A DNA stretch of 9,990 nt from an uncultured Bacteroidaceae bacterium. GTDB lineage: Bacteria; Bacteroidota; Bacteroidia; Bacteroidales; Bacteroidaceae. Under the pieces are notes generated by a model. The model was not told the origin of the DNA. It was given only the letters and a program-made list of their open reading frames with translations, and ran no database searches. The translations under genes and the position numbers were made by a program. Of the stretch, positions 6,174-9,990 are shown piece by piece. Numbering within the stretch: position 1 is the stretch's first letter; every line of letters starts with the position of its first letter. The stretch spans positions 1 through 9,990 of the forward strand of contig CAJGDX010000081.1 of assembly GCA_904502185.1 (NCBI GenBank). The letters run 5' to 3'.

Positions 6174-9100
6174 ATGAGAAAAAATTTACTTTTAACCTGT
6201 CTGTTGACATTTGCAGCCATTATGGGTGTATGTGCCAACGACAAATGGCCCATCACTTTGACAACAAATGATGGACTTCCCGGAAGTGATGGCTCAAACT
6301 CAATGAAGCACTTCAAGTCAAGAGTTTATACCTTTGACGAGGCTATCACAACACTGCGTTACACCGTAGTGCAGACAATGTGTTCTACAAAAATGCCCAA
6401 CACCTCTGAAAGCTATGATGGCCGTGCCACAGATGGTCCCGGTTTTGCTTTCTTCGCGTTGAGTGAGTTGCGTGTACGTGATGCAGAGGGTAAAATAATC
6501 CCCTACACACCTTCAAGTAACGCTATTGCAACAGGTGACGGTGCACTTGAGAACATCAACGATGGTGTTAACCTGAACAGCCACTTCCACTCAGTGTTCT
6601 CAAAAGGTAGCATTGATGGCGATTACCACTATCTTGAGCTTACTTTTGCAGAGCCTATCAAGTCTTTCTCAATCGAGTGGGATACACGTGCCAGCTGGGC
6701 ATACAACATGCCTTCTTACGTAGGTCTTACTCCTGGTTACTCTTACTGGCCTTTGCCCGAGCAGCAGCTTTCAGTGGAGAAAGTTACATCTGTTGACCAG
6801 TTGGCAGAGCCCGGTGCGCTTTTTGTTCTCGAAGGACATAGCGAAGCTTGGGACGACGCCAACAAGGGTCGTACAAACCCCGGTGGCGGTTTCTTCGAGG
6901 CTCCCTGTCTTACACTGGGACAGCCTTCAGCATTTGGTGTATTCGAGCTTAGACCTGTTGCCGGTGCAAAGAACACTTACACAGTAAAATACCTTAACGA
7001 CGCTCACTACATCGCTGCGAAAGACAACAACAATGCCGGTTTCATCGACTGGACAATGGATTCTCGCAAGGCAATGAAGATTAAGTTTACCGAGGATTCA
7101 GAGAATGCAGGTGACTTCATCCTTACATCACTCGAAGGTGACTCACTCCTCTTGCACCAGGATGCATACATGCGTATGGGTTGCATTGCCAACAACAAAT
7201 CAGCTCAGAACAACGCTAAACGTCCTTTCGCAGCAAACTTCTCTGTTTACAAGGCTAGCGTTAACGGTCACGCTATTGCTGACAAACTTCAGGATGTAAT
7301 CAGCCTTGCCGAGTCACGTCTTGCACTCTCAGGTGACTCTTTCGACGAATATGACGAAGGCCAGACAGAGGCTCTTGTAGATGCTATTGCAACAGCAAAG
7401 AGCCATGTGGACAATAAAGATGTTACTGCATCTGAGATTGTTGTTTCAAGAAACGAGTTGAACGATGCTCTCTCTGCATACTATGCAATGGCTCTCTACT
7501 GGTGGATCGACTCTGTAACTTTGATTATGGACGGTATTGAGAATGGCGACATCCTCACATCATCTGCACCCAACTGGGTAAATAACTCATATCCCGATGA
7601 TTCTGACTTGAGAATGCAGGAGGCTATCGACAATGCAGACATCATTTACGAGTCATACACAAGTCTTGCTGATATCGATGAGGCTATCGAGTTCATCAAG
7701 AAGGTTGTTGACGACTTCTGGGCTTCAAAGATTACCAACGTTAAGTCTTTGCCTTTCCGCATTGGTTCAGAGGATGACGGTCTTCCCGGTGACATTGGCG
7801 ACTACGGTGGCTTTGTATGGGAATCACCTATCTACTACATGACAGGTATGGTAGACCAGTTCCGTATTACAGTATTCAAGACAAACTGTAACAGCTCATG
7901 GCAGGGCTTCCCCTTCGTGACATTGGCTGAAATGGAACTCTACGACGAAACAGGTGAAAAAATCGAACTTTCAGAGGAAGATATTCTTACAAACTCTTTG
8001 GCTAAGTCTGACGGTGGTAAGGGTATAGCAGGTATGCTTGATGGTAATACCGGTACATACTATCATGGTGCGTATAGCACAACAGAAGGTTATGACAACT
8101 TTAACTTTGCAGCAAATCCTCAGTATGTGTACTTTGATATTACACTTCCCAGAGAAGTTGCAGCGTTCAGATATGTTCAGAAGGGTCGTGTGTACAGCAG
8201 TACAACACGTAAGAACACTCCCGTTGACTTTGTTATCGGTGAGTATGGTACAAAGGTTGTTCCCGAGGATGTTCCCTTCCCCGATGACAACAACCCTGTT
8301 CTTGGTACTAAGGTAACAGACCTTTCAGAGATTACTGATGATGGTATCTACGCTATCATGGGTCTTATCAACAGCGACCCCGTTAACGGTACAGGCGAGC
8401 CAGGATGCTTCTATCAGGGTATTTCACGCTTCGGTAGCTACTTGCAGTCACCTTGTGCATTCACCATCAAGTCTACAGGTGAAGAGGGTACATATTACAT
8501 CCAGTCACTTGCCGATGGCAAATACTGGTCAGCTGCTATCGACGAAGATGGTTGGGGTGCAGCTGCAAGTTCTATCTTCCAGTCACAGGCTGCTAAGCTG
8601 AACATCGAGCCTAACAACAATGAAAACCTTCCCAACTCATTCGTTATCTACATGTATAACGACACAGTTAAACGTGACGGTACACCTCACCCCTACATCG
8701 TAATGCAGGACTGGGGAGCAAATATCGGTACATTCTCAATTCCTTCTTTGGATAAAAACGACAAGGATGGCGAGGGCGAATGGTACATCTACCGCATGTC
8801 AATGGATAATCCCTACAGCTACTGGTTGGCAAATGCAGTGAAGGCTGCTCAGGCTCTCGGTTTCGAGTACAGCATAGACCCCGGTTACTACTCTAACCTT
8901 GGAACATTCCCCGAAGTGATGACTGCTGCTCAGGCTCTTTTGAGCAATCCTAACAGAAAAGAGAGCGAGGCTAAGGCTCTGCTCGCACAGTTCGACGATG
9001 CTATTGCAGCTCTTGAATTTGCTGAGGTTAACCCCGTTGTTTCAGGTATCTATCTCTTCGAGAATGCTAACCCCGAATTCTTCAGAACTCAGAAGGTTAA

Positions 9101-9740
9101 GAAGGCTATGTACTATGTAACTAACCTCGACGAGGAAGCAGGTGGCGATTACGCACTCTCTTGGAAGAATATCCCCGACAACATTTACGAGGCCGATTCT
9201 ACATTCTACTTCGAATTTATCCCTGCTAAGGCAGACGACGAGTATGTTAACATTTGGCTCGAGGATCAGGTAATTGATTCAGCACTCGCAGCTAATGCTT
9301 ACTACATCAGACTTTGTGGTACAGACTTCTATGTTAACCACCGCAACGAGACTGACGACCTTGGTACTCGCATCGGTTCAACAAAAGAGCCTTATCCCTA
9401 CATCGTTCGTCCTCAGAAGGATGCTTCATTCGACATCTGGAATCCCAAGAACACAGGATTCTCACTCCATCCCGCAGGTCATAGCAATGGTGCAGGTGCA
9501 AGCGGTACAATCGTTTACTTCAGATCTACAGAGCCCAACTCATTGTGGTACTTGCGTCTTATCAAGGCTACTTCAAATGGTACAGGTATTGTAGCTCCTG
9601 TTGTTGACGGCGAGGAGGTTGTTTCTACAACTTACTATTCAACAACCGGTGTTGCTTCTGAAACTCCTGTTGAGGGTGTGAACATTGTTAAGTTCGTATA
9701 CTCAAATGGTGTTGTTAAGACTGCGAAATTCGTTAAGTAA
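6174..9740 (+). CDS. Very large secreted repeat-domain protein, lectin-like, function unknown
   Basis: 1188 residues, exported by a Sec signal peptide (about 1-21, cleavage after VCA). The body is modular. Unit A is a beta-sandwich-like domain opening with GLPG (about 34-200), a beta-trefoil-like domain (about 205-362) and a helical spacer (about 365-520, with FIVAR-like ALVDAIATAKS heptads). Unit B repeats the order: GLPG domain (536-700) holding the discoidin-like LDGNTGTYYH (622-631), trefoil-like domain (712-875), helices (880-950). Unit C is a third trefoil-like domain (955-1132). The tail (about 1145-1188), STTYYSTTGVASETP then EGVNIVKFVYSNGVV and a lysine-ending strand, resembles Bacteroidetes C-terminal sorting domains. 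No catalytic motif was seen. Binding of surface glycans or host polymers is inference. Even use of AAC, TTC, GAC and AAG codons suggests high expression. No adjacent SusC/SusD pair is present. Confidence 0.88.
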   Translation: MRKNLLLTCLLTFAAIMGVCANDKWPITLTTNDGLPGSDGSNSMKHFKSRVYTFDEAITTLRYTVVQTMCSTKMPNTSESYDGRATDGPGFAFFALSELRVRDAEGKIIPYTPSSNAIATGDGALENINDGVNLNSHFHSVFSKGSIDGDYHYLELTFAEPIKSFSIEWDTRASWAYNMPSYVGLTPGYSYWPLPEQQLSVEKVTSVDQLAEPGALFVLEGHSEAWDDANKGRTNPGGGFFEAPCLTLGQPSAFGVFELRPVAGAKNTYTVKYLNDAHYIAAKDNNNAGFIDWTMDSRKAMKIKFTEDSENAGDFILTSLEGDSLLLHQDAYMRMGCIANNKSAQNNAKRPFAANFSVYKASVNGHAIADKLQDVISLAESRLALSGDSFDEYDEGQTEALVDAIATAKSHVDNKDVTASEIVVSRNELNDALSAYYAMALYWWIDSVTLIMDGIENGDILTSSAPNWVNNSYPDDSDLRMQEAIDNADIIYESYTSLADIDEAIEFIKKVVDDFWASKITNVKSLPFRIGSEDDGLPGDIGDYGGFVWESPIYYMTGMVDQFRITVFKTNCNSSWQGFPFVTLAEMELYDETGEKIELSEEDILTNSLAKSDGGKGIAGMLDGNTGTYYHGAYSTTEGYDNFNFAANPQYVYFDITLPREVAAFRYVQKGRVYSSTTRKNTPVDFVIGEYGTKVVPEDVPFPDDNNPVLGTKVTDLSEITDDGIYAIMGLINSDPVNGTGEPGCFYQGISRFGSYLQSPCAFTIKSTGEEGTYYIQSLADGKYWSAAIDEDGWGAAASSIFQSQAAKLNIEPNNNENLPNSFVIYMYNDTVKRDGTPHPYIVMQDWGANIGTFSIPSLDKNDKDGEGEWYIYRMSMDNPYSYWLANAVKAAQALGFEYSIDPGYYSNLGTFPEVMTAAQALLSNPNRKESEAKALLAQFDDAIAALEFAEVNPVVSGIYLFENANPEFFRTQKVKKAMYYVTNLDEEAGGDYALSWKNIPDNIYEADSTFYFEFIPAKADDEYVNIWLEDQVIDSALAANAYYIRLCGTDFYVNHRNETDDLGTRIGSTKEPYPYIVRPQKDASFDIWNPKNTGFSLHPAGHSNGAGASGTIVYFRSTEPNSLWYLRLIKATSNGTGIVAPVVDGEEVVSTTYYSTTGVASETPVEGVNIVKFVYSNGVVKTAKFVK

Positions 9741-9762
9741 TCAGTTTTGATTAAATATAGTG

Positions 9763-9794
9763 AGGGCTGCGTCCATTTGGGCGCAGCCCTTTTT
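9763..9794 (+). terminator. Intrinsic terminator after the large secreted protein gene
   Basis: AGGGCTGCGTCC (9763-9774) pairs with GGGCGCAGCCCT (9779-9790) through 12 bp with one T-G wobble and loop ATTT, followed by TTTTT. It starts 22 bp after the stop codon. This is the strongest GC-rich terminator in the window. Confidence 0.93.
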
Positions 9795-9849
9795 AATTTT
9801 TCTCTCTTTGTTGGTGATTGAGAATGCGAAATCTTTAAGTGGTACCAAT

Positions 9850-9990
9850 AATTTTCTTTAAAGAAAATATCCTTCAGTCTGCTGTTATTTGTCGGTGACT
9901 TTTCTCCTTTAAGTTCAGGGGGGCACGCTTTGCGCAAGTATGGTCACGCTTTCAGCGTGTCAGAAAACTTGTACATCTTCTCCGCGCCTC
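9850..9990. repeat. Terminal direct repeat, right copy (141 bp)
   Basis: Exact copy of positions 1-141, with the same 18-bp palindrome (9851-9868) and the same hairpin (inner arms 9945-9950 and 9954-9959). It begins three bases after an 8-bp palindrome TGGTACCA (9840-9847), which is not part of the visible match because the window starts at the left copy's first base. If the ends are joined, the terminator of the large secreted protein gene would lie about 50 bp upstream of this block and the thuA-like gene would be the next gene on the far side, so two convergent transcripts would meet here. Confidence 0.97.

Noticed and set aside
6174..9740. SusD-like or glycoside hydrolase identity for the 1188-residue protein
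   Set aside because: No lipobox, no TPR-like SusD pattern, no catalytic acid motif and no adjacent SusC receptor gene.
1..9990. Small circular plasmid
   Set aside because: No replication initiator, mobilisation, partition or toxin-antitoxin gene and no iteron array; the genes are core chromosomal types. The end overlap is better explained by a repeat in the assembly graph, although it cannot be excluded from sequence alone.

Overview
The window looks like chromosomal DNA from a member of the Bacteroidales (Bacteroides/Prevotella/Muribaculaceae type), probably a metagenomic contig. The evidence is TAnnTTTG-type -7 promoter boxes with TTTG -33 boxes, AT-rich gene starts without Shine-Dalgarno sequences, a tRNA without an encoded CCA end, a CstA of the short Bacteroidetes form, a GH109-type Gfo/Idh/MocA enzyme, and a very large secreted multidomain protein with a C-terminal tail resembling a Bacteroidetes sorting domain. 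The genus cannot be fixed from the sequence alone.

Layout. Positions 1-583 hold no convincing gene but are rich in hairpins and inverted repeats; the first 141 bases recur exactly as the last 141 bases (9850-9990). Positions 584-4330 are four minus-strand genes in tight order, read as TetR-type regulator -> RluA-family pseudouridine synthase -> CstA-family transporter -> ThuA-domain lipoprotein (gaps of 9, 50 and 13 bp), so probably one operon. A 217-bp divergent intergenic region carries a -7 box and a 14-bp palindrome for the regulator promoter, and a good promoter for the initiator tRNA-fMet gene (4548-4619) on the plus strand. The tRNA gene ends at an intrinsic terminator. It is followed by a GH109-like oxidoreductase-fold glycosidase (4702-5952) and, after a 221-bp AT-rich leader region, a 1188-residue exported protein (6174-9740) ending at a strong terminator (9763-9794).

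How it fits together. The GH109-like enzyme, the ThuA lipoprotein, the CstA transporter and the large lectin-like surface protein fit a glycan- or carbon-scavenging lifestyle, but only the minus-strand four are physically linked as a unit. The exact 141-base terminal overlap means that the contig closes on itself in the assembly graph. With no replication, mobilisation or transposition gene present and with core genes on it, a loop through a dispersed repeat (or a tandem duplication) is more likely than a plasmid.

No defence system, CRISPR array, prophage or transposase was found. The least explained items are the 1188-residue repeat-built surface protein and the palindrome-rich repeat block.
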